64,000 nucleotides of DNA from Arthrobacter sp. ov118 (GCF_900116495.1 NZ_FPAY01000005.1:124001-188000); one strand, 5' to 3'. Counted from the stretch's first letter, positions 8,334-17,925 are shown. The notes: generated by a model not told the origin, from the letters alone. Numbers and translations: made by a program.

Positions 8334-10235
8334 ATGGCCGCCAAGAGGGACCGACCCGAGCCGGTCTTGCCGGCGCGGCGGCTGCTTCGCGCGTACGCGT
8401 TCGATCCGATGTCGACCCGCCTGTCGGGCAGGTTTCTCACCATCGACATCCCATTCGAAATAGACCTTCGGCCCGGGCCGTCCGGCCGGCTCTTGCAGGT
8501 GATCGATTACGACGTGTCCCGTGATCTTTGGTATTTGCCGGTGGACCTGAACAGCGCCGCCATCCTCGCCCAACGGGGAATGCAGCCGGCGGAAAGCGAC
8601 CCCAGAACCCACCAGCAAATCGTCTACGCGGTGGCGATGAGTGTGATCGAACGATTCGAACGATTCGGCGGCTTCCGCTTCCGCTGGCGTGGAGATGACA
8701 AACTCCGCATCGTCCCCCATGCCTTCGAGGGACGAAACGCCTACTTCGACAAGCATCGGCGAGCCGTCCTTTTCGGCTACTTCCGTGCCGACTCGAGCGA
8801 CCCTGGTGCAAACCTGCCCGGGCAGATGATGTTCACCTGCCTGTCCGTTGATGTGATCGCCCATGAAGTCACCCACGCCATGGTGCACCGCATGCGCAAG
8901 TACTTTTCCGAACCCACTCACCCAGATGTGTTGGCATGGCATGAAGCATTCGCCGACCTCGTCGCGCTATTCAACCACTTCGGCTTCCCCGAAGTCGTCT
9001 CCGATGCCGTAGCGAAATCGGAAGGGACACTTGAGCAGGGGGCGGCACTCCTGGATCTTGCAACCGAGTTCGGCGTGTCCACCGGCCGGGGCGCAGCGCT
9101 GCGGTCCGCGATCGGCTCCCCCCGCACGCCGGTCGCGTTCTTGAAAGCGGTCGAACCACACGATCGCGCTGCCTGCTTCGTCGCCGCCGTCTTCGACGCG
9201 TTCATTGACACTTACAAGTCGCAGATCGCCGATCTCCGACGTATCGCCAGCGCAGGCACGGGCGTCCTCCCGCCAGGGGCGCTCCCAACAGACCTGGTCA
9301 ATCGTGTTTCCGCCGCGGCGGCGGTAAACGCCGACCGGTTCCTGGGAATGGTGGTCCGGGCGTTCGAATACCTCCCCGTCGTCGACGTGACCTTCGGCGA
9401 TGTCGTCCGGGCGATCGTCACCGCCGACCGGGAACTCTACCCCGATGACGTCGCACACCTCAGGGCGATCCTTGTCGAGGCGTTCCGCCGACGCGGCATT
9501 TACCCATCAGGAGCGACCTCCCTCGCCGACGAAGCCTTGGTCTGGTCCAAACCACCACTGGACTTGAACCTAGGCGGTGGAATCAACGCCATCGACTTAG
9601 CACCGCTAATCTTGGAGGCAACCCTCGACCTTGACACGGGCAGCACCGTGTCATTCTCCGGGGAGAATGACACCGATGCTCCCTCCGGGGAAGCTGTCCC
9701 GGGGCCGGCGGTCCCAGCACAGGCGCCCCATGCCCGCATTCAGGACTGGGGTGTGGAACACGCCTACGAACTTGGCCTGGACAAAGCCGCAGGGAAGATC
9801 GAGCAGGTCAGCGCCCGAGTGGTTTACCTCCTGGCCTCCGACGGGCAACCCCGGCCAATCGTCGCCATCCAATTCGCCCAACGGCGGGACGATCTGGAAG
9901 ATCAGCGAACCGACGAGACTGGCAGGCAGATCCCTCGAAGTCAGCGTGCAGCGGTCCGCGCCGGCACAACCGTTATCGCGCGCGTGGATGGCCAGGTCGA
10001 ATTCCTCGTCGCCAAGCCATTGCCACTTTCGGACCGCACGGAACTCGAGCACCTGCCGCGGGACCTCAAAGAATGCGCGCTCGAGTTCGACAAGGCTGGC
10101 ACCGAACGGTTGGGGCGGATGCACGACTGGATGGGCGACGTCGAAGACCAGGACGCACTCTCGGCTTGGACCGTCGAACCGGCAACGCTCCGGCTCTCCT
10201 TCGCTCGCCTGCACGCCGGCCAAGACGGCGTATGA
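8334..10235 (+). CDS. Thermolysin-like (gluzincin) metalloprotease, cytoplasmic form
   Basis: A 633-residue protein. The zinc site is VIAHEVTHAMVHRM (His177, Glu178, His181), with the third ligand in WHEAFADL (Glu204), giving HExxH...E spacing of the gluzincin/M4-like class. No N-terminal signal or propeptide is present, unlike secreted thermolysins; the sequence begins MAAKRDRPEPVLPARR. About residues 230-390 are helical, residues 430-470 are a Pro/Gly-rich linker, and the C-terminal 160 residues form a separate region I cannot name. I chose ATG 8334 over the overlapping GTG 8331. The gene is translationally coupled to the next (ATGA overlap), so the protease and the metallo-beta-lactamase-fold protein probably act together. 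Confidence 0.8.
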   Translation: MAAKRDRPEPVLPARRLLRAYAFDPMSTRLSGRFLTIDIPFEIDLRPGPSGRLLQVIDYDVSRDLWYLPVDLNSAAILAQRGMQPAESDPRTHQQIVYAVAMSVIERFERFGGFRFRWRGDDKLRIVPHAFEGRNAYFDKHRRAVLFGYFRADSSDPGANLPGQMMFTCLSVDVIAHEVTHAMVHRMRKYFSEPTHPDVLAWHEAFADLVALFNHFGFPEVVSDAVAKSEGTLEQGAALLDLATEFGVSTGRGAALRSAIGSPRTPVAFLKAVEPHDRAACFVAAVFDAFIDTYKSQIADLRRIASAGTGVLPPGALPTDLVNRVSAAAAVNADRFLGMVVRAFEYLPVVDVTFGDVVRAIVTADRELYPDDVAHLRAILVEAFRRRGIYPSGATSLADEALVWSKPPLDLNLGGGINAIDLAPLILEATLDLDTGSTVSFSGENDTDAPSGEAVPGPAVPAQAPHARIQDWGVEHAYELGLDKAAGKIEQVSARVVYLLASDGQPRPIVAIQFAQRRDDLEDQRTDETGRQIPRSQRAAVRAGTTVIARVDGQVEFLVAKPLPLSDRTELEHLPRDLKECALEFDKAGTERLGRMHDWMGDVEDQDALSAWTVEPATLRLSFARLHAGQDGV

Positions 10236-11530
10236 TCATGCCCGCATCCTCCGTCACCGTCCGCATGTATAACGTCGGCTTCGGCGACGCCTTCCTGATT
10301 ACGGTTAAGCAGCACGATCGGGCCTGGCGAATGCTGGTGGACTGCGGCGTCCATAGCCAGGGCAAGGCGCGGCCCCTCCTCGACGTCGTCCGTGCCATCG
10401 TCTCCGACCTCACTGAGGCGGCCGAACCGGGAACACCACCCACCCTCGATGTGGTTGTGGCAACTCACCACCACGCCGACCACATCACGGGCTTCGCCTA
10501 CGACGACTGGGACAAAGTACGCGTCGGCGAGGTCTGGGTGTCGTTCGTCGAAGACGATTCCGACGAGGACGCCAAGGCCCTGAAGAACGGTCTCGTTCGC
10601 GCAGCAAAAAACTTGAACACCCTGATCGGACGTGCCCCGGCCGCGCCCAACGACGAAACGCGAACCCTGGCTCTCGCCCTCGCCGGTACTCTGGCCCTGA
10701 ACTCGCTCGGAAACGAGGACGCCATGGACCGCCTGCTTGGACGCAACGGCAAGCACTTCCTCAATGTCCCGAAGGTCCGCTACCTCACCGACAAGTATGC
10801 CCTGCTCAACCACATCCGCACGTCCCTGCCGGACGTCAACGTGCATGTCCTCGGACCGTCACGTGACCCTGCCCAGCTCAAACGGATGAACCCTCCGACG
10901 TCGGCCCGCTGGCTCGCGATGCAGCAGGCTTTGGAGACCGCACCGGGGAGCGACTCGGCTGGCAGCCAACCGCCAGTTGTGCCCCTCTTCGACGAGTCCT
11001 CCAGCGTCACTCCCGACCAAGTTAGCCACGAGATCGGAATCGAACTCGTCAGCACGCTGGATACCCTCGACCTCCCGGCCCTCCTTGACGACGCGAGCGA
11101 ATTTCTGGCAGCGGCATCCATCCTCGAGCGCTCCGTCAACAACACCAGCATTTTTTTCGTTCTTGACGTGGACGGCACCAGACTCGTCTTCGTAGGTGAC
11201 TCACAACAAGGTGCCTGGGACCACGTCCTTCAGGACCCCGCAGCCCGCGCCCTCGTGTCAGACCCGGCCTTCTACAAGATCGGCCACCACGGCTCCCACA
11301 ACGCCACACCACGCGATTACGTCACCAACGTCATCGGCAACCACGAAACATACGCCATGCTCCCGTACGGGAAGGTCGAGCAGTGGGGCGACATCCCTAA
11401 GGCGGCTCTGCTGGCCGCTTTCGCCAAGATGAATACTCACATCATCAGGGCTGATGCACCAGTCGCCGACGCCCGAGTTCACGTCGGACCGGGCAACCTC
11501 TGGAGCGAGATCACATTCCCTGCGAATTGA
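10232..11530 (+). CDS. ComEC/Rec2-like metallo-beta-lactamase-fold hydrolase
   Basis: A 432-residue protein starting at ATG 10232, which overlaps the protease stop. It opens with RMYNVGFGDAFLITV, the usual first strand of this group, then the metal motif THHHADH (His79, His81, Asp83, His84), later FVGDSQ, and GHHGSHNAT near the C-terminus. This order fits the stand-alone soluble 'ComEC/Rec2-related' MBL hydrolases, which are often cargo or accessory proteins in defence and protease cassettes. No membrane segments are present. An insertion of about 130 residues sits between the first metal motif and the second half. The substrate is unknown. The coupling to a protease lacking a signal peptide suggests a two-component hydrolytic unit. 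Confidence 0.85.
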   Translation: MIMPASSVTVRMYNVGFGDAFLITVKQHDRAWRMLVDCGVHSQGKARPLLDVVRAIVSDLTEAAEPGTPPTLDVVVATHHHADHITGFAYDDWDKVRVGEVWVSFVEDDSDEDAKALKNGLVRAAKNLNTLIGRAPAAPNDETRTLALALAGTLALNSLGNEDAMDRLLGRNGKHFLNVPKVRYLTDKYALLNHIRTSLPDVNVHVLGPSRDPAQLKRMNPPTSARWLAMQQALETAPGSDSAGSQPPVVPLFDESSSVTPDQVSHEIGIELVSTLDTLDLPALLDDASEFLAAASILERSVNNTSIFFVLDVDGTRLVFVGDSQQGAWDHVLQDPAARALVSDPAFYKIGHHGSHNATPRDYVTNVIGNHETYAMLPYGKVEQWGDIPKAALLAAFAKMNTHIIRADAPVADARVHVGPGNLWSEITFPAN

Positions 11531-11610
11531 ATGAAGCCCCCAAGCCGGAGATCCTGTGCGACGTCGGTCCTTCCACGACCTGTGTACATTCCGACTTCAG
11601 AAAGAGCGAG

Positions 11611-12009
11611 CTAATTCTCCTCCGGGGCGGATTCGGGTGGTTCGAATCGGAATCCCGTGGGTATGCTTTCCGTTACAGGACGGCCGCTCCAGCCCAGGCT
11701 GATCGGAGCACCTGGCTCGAGAGTTTGAGGTTCAAGGGCAACAAATCGGTAGTGGGTGTCGTCGGCGGCGGCGACTTCGGTGAGGATGGATTCCCCCACC
11801 ACGAGCACTGGGCCAAGGGCCCTGGCCGGGATGGCGCCGTCCGTCACCACCAGGAATTCGACGGCGGTGTCCACATCCGGCAGAGCCGTCTTGAAGTTAC
11901 GGCGCCGGGGTGCGAACTGCGTTCGCCGGGTTTCCACGGATGTCACCCGCGGCAGATCGTAAGTTGGACGGTCCGGCTGCCGTTCCAATTCACCCGGGTC
12001 GCTGCTCAT
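11611..12009 (-). CDS. Small hypothetical protein behind the alpha/beta hydrolase
   Basis: A 132-residue protein. The ATG at 12009 has GGAGG about 6 bp upstream and is 15 bp after the stop of the preceding minus-strand hydrolase gene, so the two form an operon. The sequence has an Arg/Pro-rich N-terminus (PTYDLPRVTSVETRRTQF), then beta-rich sequence with AVEFLVVTDGAIPARALGPVL, and an acidic Pro/Glu tail. No signal peptide, cysteines or metal motif are seen. I do not recognise a family. Confidence 0.65.
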   Translation of the reverse strand: MSSDPGELERQPDRPTYDLPRVTSVETRRTQFAPRRRNFKTALPDVDTAVEFLVVTDGAIPARALGPVLVVGESILTEVAAADDTHYRFVALEPQTLEPGAPISLGWSGRPVTESIPTGFRFEPPESAPEEN

Positions 12010-12024
12010 GACATTCCTCCATCC

Positions 12025-14556
12025 TCATGGCTTCACCAGCTGCAGATCATCAAAGGCTAGTGCGCGTTTGTCCCCGCGGTCGCATCGGATCAGGACAGCC
12101 ACGATCCCTTGCAGGTCGAGTTTTCCTCGCTGTGGCCGCGCACAGCCGCTTTTGAAGCGCAGCAGAGACAGCATCGATTTGTCCGTACCGGGCCTGTCAA
12201 AGGGACGCGGGAGCCCTCCGACAAAGTCCGAGTCAATCCATCCAATGGTTCCTGCCCCGTCTTCGAGTCCCAACTGGAAGCCCGTGCCCCCGGCCGGAAC
12301 AGAACCGGTGGCTACCTCGGCCACTCGTAGCCATATCTCGCGGCCGGTGAGGTCCTCACTTCCCACCTCGGTTCGGAATACGGCACCCCTTTCCAGAGGT
12401 TGGGCCACCATCCCAGTCGTGAGGCCGAAGAAGCTGCCATTGAACGCCGCGGACACTTGGTCAAATGGGTACTCATCCGCGGACATCCCGCCGGCTTGCG
12501 AGGTCGGCAGCATCAGGGAATTTACGGCGATGCCATTGCGGTCCTCGTGGTTGTCAACTGTGGTCTGCCCTTCCTTCTGATAGGACAAATGCACGATCGC
12601 GATGGGAGTTCCGACCGGTTTCAGTGTTTGATCCAAATAGACCTCTGTGGCGTGGCCCAGCAGTGTCGAACGGAACAGCGCGCAGCCATAGACATCAAGT
12701 ATCCGTTCATGGGAGCTTCGGCTAATTACCGGTGTGACGCCGTCGTCGAACGCCCATTCGCGGTTGAAGAAGTTGTGGTTCGTGCTGTGGACGTACACCT
12801 GCGACTTGAACGGATCAGGACTGGCCTGGTCATAGAACTGGGCACCGTTGTTATCAACAACATCACCGTCCGCGGCAGGCAGCACGGTCATGAACGCATA
12901 TCCTGCGGGCGCTATCGTCGGCAGACCAAACCAGTACCGGAAATTGGTCGACGCGAGGGCCAGTCCCGCCCTGATTGTCACCCCGATGGACCCAATCACG
13001 GCCGGAAGGGTAACGATGGCGTCCCCGCCACGGGAATGGCCCATCAGCCCGACACGGGCGAGGTCCAGCTTTCCGCCAAACAGGGAGCCCGGTGTGACGT
13101 CAAGCGTTTGGAAATGCCTGATGGAATCGATGATGAGATCGGCCCGGTCCTCGATGTTCCCGACGCCGCTGCCAGCGCCGTTCAGGGCGTTGCAGTCGAC
13201 GGAGACAGCGACGATGCCCATGCGTGCCAGGCTTCGCTGAAAGTAGTCATACCCCAGATAGCTGGGATCGGCGGGACTGTGGTTTCCGTGGGCCATGAAG
13301 ACCACCGGCACGCGGCCGGTTCCGGCCAATCGCTCGTTAAACGCGGTGTTCTCGCCGTCGTCGTCAGCCGGATAATAGACGCTGCCCCTGACCGGGCCGT
13401 CAGCGTACTCGATGAACCCAACCGGGAACAGGTCCAGCGCTGTCGGATCGCCCTGATACGGCGGATCAACACAGGCCACCGTGAGCTCAACTACCAGCCG
13501 GCCCACACAGCCAGGCAACTTCTGCAGTACGTGAACTGTGTCCCCGGCCACGAGAGTCTGCGTGAGATTCACAATCGGCGCACTGCCCAAACCCACTTGG
13601 ACGAGGTTTCTATAGACCAGTATCTGCGAGCCCGGCACGGAACTGGTCACTACAAGACGGGAGTCGCCGGCTTGAACCGGTCCTACGCCCGGCGCCGGAA
13701 GCGAAGTACACGGCTGGACTGGAGTGGTTCCCGTACCACTGGGCGGATCTGTCGGACATAGTTGCTGGCTGGCCTCAAGATTCTCTCCAGTGGAGAACGC
13801 CGGATTCAAGCCGAGCAGCAGGGCGCCTCCCCAGCAACGGAAGGTGCCAAGCGGCAAACCATTCCGGCTGACCGAGACACGGGCACCATTCGCAATGCTG
13901 TTGATCCGCAACTGCTCGCCGCCTTCGTAGACGTCATCGAACCCAGGAATTGGCAGTGGGACCGGACCCGGCTGGGTGATGTGCTCCAAGGAGGGCGGGC
14001 TCTGGTCCCGGCACAGCTCAAAGTGCGCACGCACTCGTTGCCCCGACCCATAAAATGGATTCACGTTGACGCCTTGGCCGGGAATCGCGCAGCCGTTCAC
14101 GCGTCCAACCTCTGCCCCATCCGCCGTGATCCACACGTTCCCGCCTCCCAACAGGTTGGCGACTCGGGTACGGGATCCGCAATGCAGTACAGGCGGCGGG
14201 TTGATCTGGGGCCGAGGTGGTCCGGCCGGGTAGTCCACAGTATGGTCACGCACCACAACTGAAGGTGACCAGGGACTGGTAAGCCCCGCCCACCGTTGCC
14301 GTACCCGCAGGGTTTGCCCGGACACCAGCGGTGCAGACAGCGCAAGGGTTTCTCCCACGGGCTCGGGAAATTCCGCCGTGATAGATACAGCGATGGCCCC
14401 GTCTACTTCCAGATCGATTTCCGCGTGCGGCACGAAACCGAATACCGTGACGGCTGTAGCACACTGATACAAGGGTTCACCCAGCCACGGCGGCGAAAGA
14501 AGTTCCCTGTCGTCTTGGAGGTCGAGACGATCCCGCTCCACCACTTTTCCGTCCAT
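12025..14556 (-). CDS. Large alpha/beta hydrolase with N-terminal beta-sandwich repeats
   Basis: An 843-residue protein starting at ATG 14556 with AGGAGG immediately upstream. About residues 1-370 contain several repeated beta-sandwich-like modules (GARVSVSRNGLPLG and SQILVYRNLVQVG are related segments) with scattered single cysteines. About residues 375-680 form an alpha/beta hydrolase domain: VVFMAHGNHSPADPSY (oxyanion region), then the nucleophile elbow GLMGHSRGGD with Ser508, and a YVHSTNHNFFN segment that may supply the catalytic His. The last 150 residues are a further beta-rich domain. No signal peptide is visible, although such modular hydrolases are usually extracellular. Its promoter region carries regulatory site 5. 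Confidence 0.82.
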   Translation of the reverse strand: MDGKVVERDRLDLQDDRELLSPPWLGEPLYQCATAVTVFGFVPHAEIDLEVDGAIAVSITAEFPEPVGETLALSAPLVSGQTLRVRQRWAGLTSPWSPSVVVRDHTVDYPAGPPRPQINPPPVLHCGSRTRVANLLGGGNVWITADGAEVGRVNGCAIPGQGVNVNPFYGSGQRVRAHFELCRDQSPPSLEHITQPGPVPLPIPGFDDVYEGGEQLRINSIANGARVSVSRNGLPLGTFRCWGGALLLGLNPAFSTGENLEASQQLCPTDPPSGTGTTPVQPCTSLPAPGVGPVQAGDSRLVVTSSVPGSQILVYRNLVQVGLGSAPIVNLTQTLVAGDTVHVLQKLPGCVGRLVVELTVACVDPPYQGDPTALDLFPVGFIEYADGPVRGSVYYPADDDGENTAFNERLAGTGRVPVVFMAHGNHSPADPSYLGYDYFQRSLARMGIVAVSVDCNALNGAGSGVGNIEDRADLIIDSIRHFQTLDVTPGSLFGGKLDLARVGLMGHSRGGDAIVTLPAVIGSIGVTIRAGLALASTNFRYWFGLPTIAPAGYAFMTVLPAADGDVVDNNGAQFYDQASPDPFKSQVYVHSTNHNFFNREWAFDDGVTPVISRSSHERILDVYGCALFRSTLLGHATEVYLDQTLKPVGTPIAIVHLSYQKEGQTTVDNHEDRNGIAVNSLMLPTSQAGGMSADEYPFDQVSAAFNGSFFGLTTGMVAQPLERGAVFRTEVGSEDLTGREIWLRVAEVATGSVPAGGTGFQLGLEDGAGTIGWIDSDFVGGLPRPFDRPGTDKSMLSLLRFKSGCARPQRGKLDLQGIVAVLIRCDRGDKRALAFDDLQLVKP

Positions 14557-14793
14557 GCAGGCCTCCTACAGCCAGAGTCCACGCGACCGGCGTCGCATGC
14601 CGCCGTTCTGTTATGCGCCAATGCGCGTCAGGAACAAGTGCAAATGGTGCAAAAGGCTCCCTGGCAAAGGCCGTCCCAATTGAAATGCTTCCCCATGCAG
14701 ACAGGGAATTTCTTGTCCAGTGCATGCCCAACTCAGAAGGCTCAAGGCCCGGCCATAGGAATAAACGCACTGCTCAGGCACGCCAACGACGTC

Positions 14794-14825
14794 ATATTCT
14801 CACCACGGCGTTATTGGATCGTTAT
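14794..14825 (-). promoter_or_regulatory. RTAACG direct-repeat promoter element, site 5 (hydrolase operon)
   Basis: On the minus strand ATAACG (14825-14820) and ATAACG (14814-14809) are 11 bp apart. GAATAT follows after 9 bp (14799-14794) as a good -10. Both half-sites carry A in the first position. The hydrolase start is 238 bp downstream of the -10. Confidence 0.62.
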
Positions 14826-14924
14826 CACTGCTTGCACGCGAATTTCTCGGTGAGCAGCGGCGGTGCCACTGTGTCATCTCGTCAGAGGTCCCGCTTCTGG
14901 CGGTCCAATGCAGGAATGCCATCA

Positions 14925-14956
14925 GTAACGTCCAGGTAACGCCCGTCTGCTGTCCT
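14925..14956 (+). promoter_or_regulatory. RTAACG direct-repeat promoter element, site 6 (M36-like protease operon)
   Basis: GTAACG at 14925-14930 and GTAACG at 14936-14941 are 11 bp apart. TGTCCT follows after 9 bp (14951-14956). The first gene of the operon begins 80 bp later at 15037. Confidence 0.68.
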
Positions 14957-15036
14957 GTAATTGCCCTCAGAGGCAGAATCGCGCTCAGGGACGAAGAGAC
15001 CGCTCGGAATTTACGGGCTGACAATAGGAGGATTCC

Positions 15037-15303
15037 ATGGCAGGCGTTCGTGTCTTTGTGTCATCACCTGGTGCTCAATTCATCGGCGGCGGGCAAACGT
15101 TGGTCTTCAGCTTTTTCCAACCCCTGGACGATGCCTACTGGGATATCTCGGCGGTGCCGACCGGGTCCAATAACAACATCGAGATACTTAGGAAGTTCAT
15201 AGCTACCGACGCTTCAGGTGTGCGGCGTCTGAGCTACATCGTCAGGAACAACACGAACAACCCCACGACCTTTACGCGAGGTGCGATAAGGGCTCCCGAG
15301 TGA
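15037..15303 (+). CDS. Small hypothetical beta-rich protein, first gene of the M36-like operon
   Basis: An 88-residue protein with AGGAGG 5 bp before ATG 15037. The sequence is rich in aromatic, Gly, Asn and Thr residues and alternates hydrophobic and polar positions, as in a small beta-barrel. There are no cysteines, no signal peptide and no membrane helix. It is the first gene after regulatory site 6, so it is likely the most abundant product of this operon. The family is not recognised. Confidence 0.68.
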   Translation: MAGVRVFVSSPGAQFIGGGQTLVFSFFQPLDDAYWDISAVPTGSNNNIEILRKFIATDASGVRRLSYIVRNNTNNPTTFTRGAIRAPE

Positions 15304-15373
15304 CAAGCGGAGACAGCGGATTCGCACACGTGCCAGGCATGGAGAGTCTGATGACAATTTTGAGGAGAGACCG

Positions 15374-15574
15374 ATGACAAAACTGCATGTCGCCTATACC
15401 GAGGACGGGACCATCGTGGCTGCGGCTGTGGAGGGAGGGGACCCACCACAGGAGGAAAACGGCATCAAGGTGGCCGAACTCGATGTACCGGACGAGGTCG
15501 GAGACCAGCCGCTGGAGCAATACGTGGGTTCTCTGACGGTTGACACCCAGACCGGGAAGCTGAGGCGTGGTTGA
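15374..15574 (+). CDS. Small acidic hypothetical protein
   Basis: A 66-residue acidic protein starting at ATG 15374 behind a TGAGGAGAGA ribosome site. It lies 70 bp after the 88-residue gene and 254 bp before the M36-like protease. Segments LHVAYTEDGTIVAAAVEGGD and SLTVDTQTGKLRRG look like strands of a small beta fold. There is no signal peptide. The family is not recognised; it is probably co-transcribed with its neighbours. Confidence 0.6.
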   Translation: MTKLHVAYTEDGTIVAAAVEGGDPPQEENGIKVAELDVPDEVGDQPLEQYVGSLTVDTQTGKLRRG

Positions 15575-15828
15575 TCCATGGCGCTGTCCCGTTGTTGAGG
15601 CTGACAGAGCCCCCGGCAACATATGGCGGACCGTTCGATCTTTTGGGCAGCCGGTCCGCACAGAGCGCGACAGGACCGGAGTCCCCGGATTTCCGGCCCG
15701 CTCCCTGACGGCATCCGCGCACGAAGTCGCCCGCCCTTGGGGCCGGCGCAAGGCCTGCTGATGGTCGCTCTGAACGACAGCAGCCGAAGTTCAAGTAGAC
15801 CCGATCACAAGCCCGGAGGTCGCAGACC

Positions 15829-17925
15829 ATGACGAACGGATCACTGCAGGAAAATGGCGAAGTTGACGAGAGTAGCGACCGCCTGATGAAGGTTCGTGGA
15901 GACTACGAACTGCCGCGCTCCGACGCGGAGCTAGTCGCCGGTGGTGATCCGGTGAAACAATTCCTGATCGAGCACGCGGAGGAGCTTCGGATACCGGCCG
16001 CCCCGGCCCTGGCCGAGATGCACAGCGCGACGACCCCGCTGGGCCGTGTGGTCCGCTACCAGCAGCAGCTCGACGGGCTGCCGGTGCTGGATACCCAGAT
16101 CCTGGTCGCGACAAACGCCGCACAGGATCGGATCGTCCAGATCGACCTGGACCGGGAGCCGGAACTCGAGGTCACGCCCGCCGGCGACGCGCCGGTCACC
16201 GCCGAGCAGGCTCAGCAGGCCGCCTTGGAGGACGTAGGCCGGCCCGAGCTCCGTACTGAGCCGCCTCCGCCGACACAGGCCTACTTCCCGGGTGACGGCG
16301 GACTGCACCGTGTCTTCGTTGTCTTGCTGCCCACGCAGAACCCCCCGCACGACTGGCGGATCATGGTCGACGCCGCAACCGGCGACGTTCTCGACCGGCA
16401 GGACCTCATCAAGCACGTCGACGGGTCCGGCATGGTCTTCGACCCCAACCCGATCGTGACCGCTAGGGACGCCGCGCTGCGCGACCCGGACGCGACCGCC
16501 GGCGGCTGCAGCTTCACCGGGAGCGCCCGCTCGACGATCGACGCCCAGCGCGTCACTCGCCCTCTGCGTGGAATCACGTTCGATGCCGCGACTGGCCGGC
16601 ACCGCCTGGCCGGCCCGTTCGTGGCCATTAAGAACTTCGGCCCCCCGAGCACTGTCCTCCCTGAGGAGGCGAATGCCCACGCCTTCACCTATTCCAGCAG
16701 CGATGCCCGCTTCGAGGCGGTCAACGTCTACTACGCGATCGACACCTTCCAGCGGTACCTGCAGGACCCGACGCAGGGACCAGGCATCACCACCGCCCGC
16801 AATTCACAAATCTCGTGTGACCCCCACGAGGGCAGCGGAGCCGCGTTCTACTCGCCCCTCGACAAGGGCCTCCACTTCTCCAACTCCGGGCCGTGCCGAC
16901 CGGACCGCGCCGAAGACGCACACGTCATGATTCATGAGTACGGCCACGCCATCCAGGACGACCAGGTGCCCGGTTGGGGGGCGCCCAACCCAATCACCGG
17001 CCGACGCGAAACCCGCGCCATGGGCGAGGGCTACGGGGACATGGCGGCGTGCATCTACTTCGCCGAGCACGGCTTCCTGCGCGAGGTCTTCGAGCCGTGG
17101 ATCTTCGGGGATCTGGCTGGCCTGCGCCGGGTTGACGGGATGAAGGTCTACCCGAGGGACTGGGCGGACGAGGAGCACGCGGACGGTGAGATTTGGTCGG
17201 CCGCGTTATGGAACGTCTACCTGGCAATTGGTGGTGAATCGACGGTCCCGGCCGAACGCCTCGCGGCCCGCGACGCGGTGATCAAGACCGTCACATTGTC
17301 CCACCACCTGCTCGTCGCCTCGTCGAGCATGCCCGACGGCGCAGAATCCGTGATGCGCACCAACGCGGCCCTGCCGCAGTATCGGGGACGCCACCTGACG
17401 GAGATGCTCATCAGCTTCCACGCCCGCGGCCTGCTGGTCGTCGATCCCGCTGCCGATCTCCAGCTCGGCGGCGCATCGACGACAGAAAGTTCTCCAGATG
17501 TGTGGATGCGACAGTCAGACGACAACGGCACGACGCATCAAACGCCACTGCCCGGACAGGACAACTTCTGCTACGCCAGGGTAAGGAATGTGGGAACAGC
17601 CGGTGCACGCGCCTTCGTCGTCACGTTCACCATCCAGCCTGTAGCGGGCACCGGGTTTACCTACCCGGCCGACTTCCTGCCCCCGCTATCGGCAGCGTGC
17701 GGCTTCGCGCTGGCACCGGGTGCCAGCACCATCGTCAAGGCAGCGATACCGGCAGCCAGCCTGCCGCCGACTGCCGCCCAGGGTCTGCTGCTCGCGTCGG
17801 TGTACACCCCTACGGACAGGGCCCCCGCCGGTTCACACGCGGGCGAGCACGAGAACCTGGCGCAGCGACACCTCGGCCCGGCTTCGGCGCCCTCCGAAGC
17901 CTTCCGGTCCGTGCCAACACCATGA
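15829..17925 (+). CDS. M36 fungalysin-like metalloprotease with CARDB-like tail
   Basis: A 698-residue protein with GGAGG 9 bp before ATG 15829. Residues about 30-200 resemble an FTP/PepSY-type propeptide (LGRVVRYQQQLDGLPVLDTQ; HDWRIMVDAATGDVLDRQD). The catalytic domain has MIHEYGHAIQD (His369, Glu370, His373) and the third ligand in MGEGYGDM (Glu400), the arrangement of the M36/fungalysin class. The last 130 residues look like a CARDB/Ig-type module (NFCYARVRNVGTAGARAF). A true secretion signal is missing: the N-terminus MTNGSLQENGEVDESSD is acidic, although such enzymes are normally exported. A Gmad2-LysM gene follows after 28 bp, so both belong to one unit. Confidence 0.83.
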   Translation: MTNGSLQENGEVDESSDRLMKVRGDYELPRSDAELVAGGDPVKQFLIEHAEELRIPAAPALAEMHSATTPLGRVVRYQQQLDGLPVLDTQILVATNAAQDRIVQIDLDREPELEVTPAGDAPVTAEQAQQAALEDVGRPELRTEPPPPTQAYFPGDGGLHRVFVVLLPTQNPPHDWRIMVDAATGDVLDRQDLIKHVDGSGMVFDPNPIVTARDAALRDPDATAGGCSFTGSARSTIDAQRVTRPLRGITFDAATGRHRLAGPFVAIKNFGPPSTVLPEEANAHAFTYSSSDARFEAVNVYYAIDTFQRYLQDPTQGPGITTARNSQISCDPHEGSGAAFYSPLDKGLHFSNSGPCRPDRAEDAHVMIHEYGHAIQDDQVPGWGAPNPITGRRETRAMGEGYGDMAACIYFAEHGFLREVFEPWIFGDLAGLRRVDGMKVYPRDWADEEHADGEIWSAALWNVYLAIGGESTVPAERLAARDAVIKTVTLSHHLLVASSSMPDGAESVMRTNAALPQYRGRHLTEMLISFHARGLLVVDPAADLQLGGASTTESSPDVWMRQSDDNGTTHQTPLPGQDNFCYARVRNVGTAGARAFVVTFTIQPVAGTGFTYPADFLPPLSAACGFALAPGASTIVKAAIPAASLPPTAAQGLLLASVYTPTDRAPAGSHAGEHENLAQRHLGPASAPSEAFRSVPTP

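Larger units (their letters stand above)
14557..15036. other. 480-bp divergent promoter region
   Basis: This stretch separates the minus-strand hydrolase operon from the plus-strand operon beginning at 15037. It holds two copies of the RTAACG direct-repeat element in opposite orientation (sites 5 and 6), one for each operon. The 250 bp between site 5 and the hydrolase start would be a long leader. No gene is apparent. Confidence 0.6.

Noticed and set aside
13010..13015. Single GTAACG inside the hydrolase gene
   Set aside because: There is no second half-site at 11 bp and it lies within coding sequence; the same holds for the single copy near 49401.
12400..13761. Long plus-strand open frame (453 codons)
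   Set aside because: It is the shadow of the minus-strand alpha/beta hydrolase, which has the ribosome site, family motifs and proper composition.
15575..15828. Open frames between the small gene and the M36-like protease
   Set aside because: Arg/Pro/Ser-rich with no ribosome sites; they look like non-coding high-GC frames.
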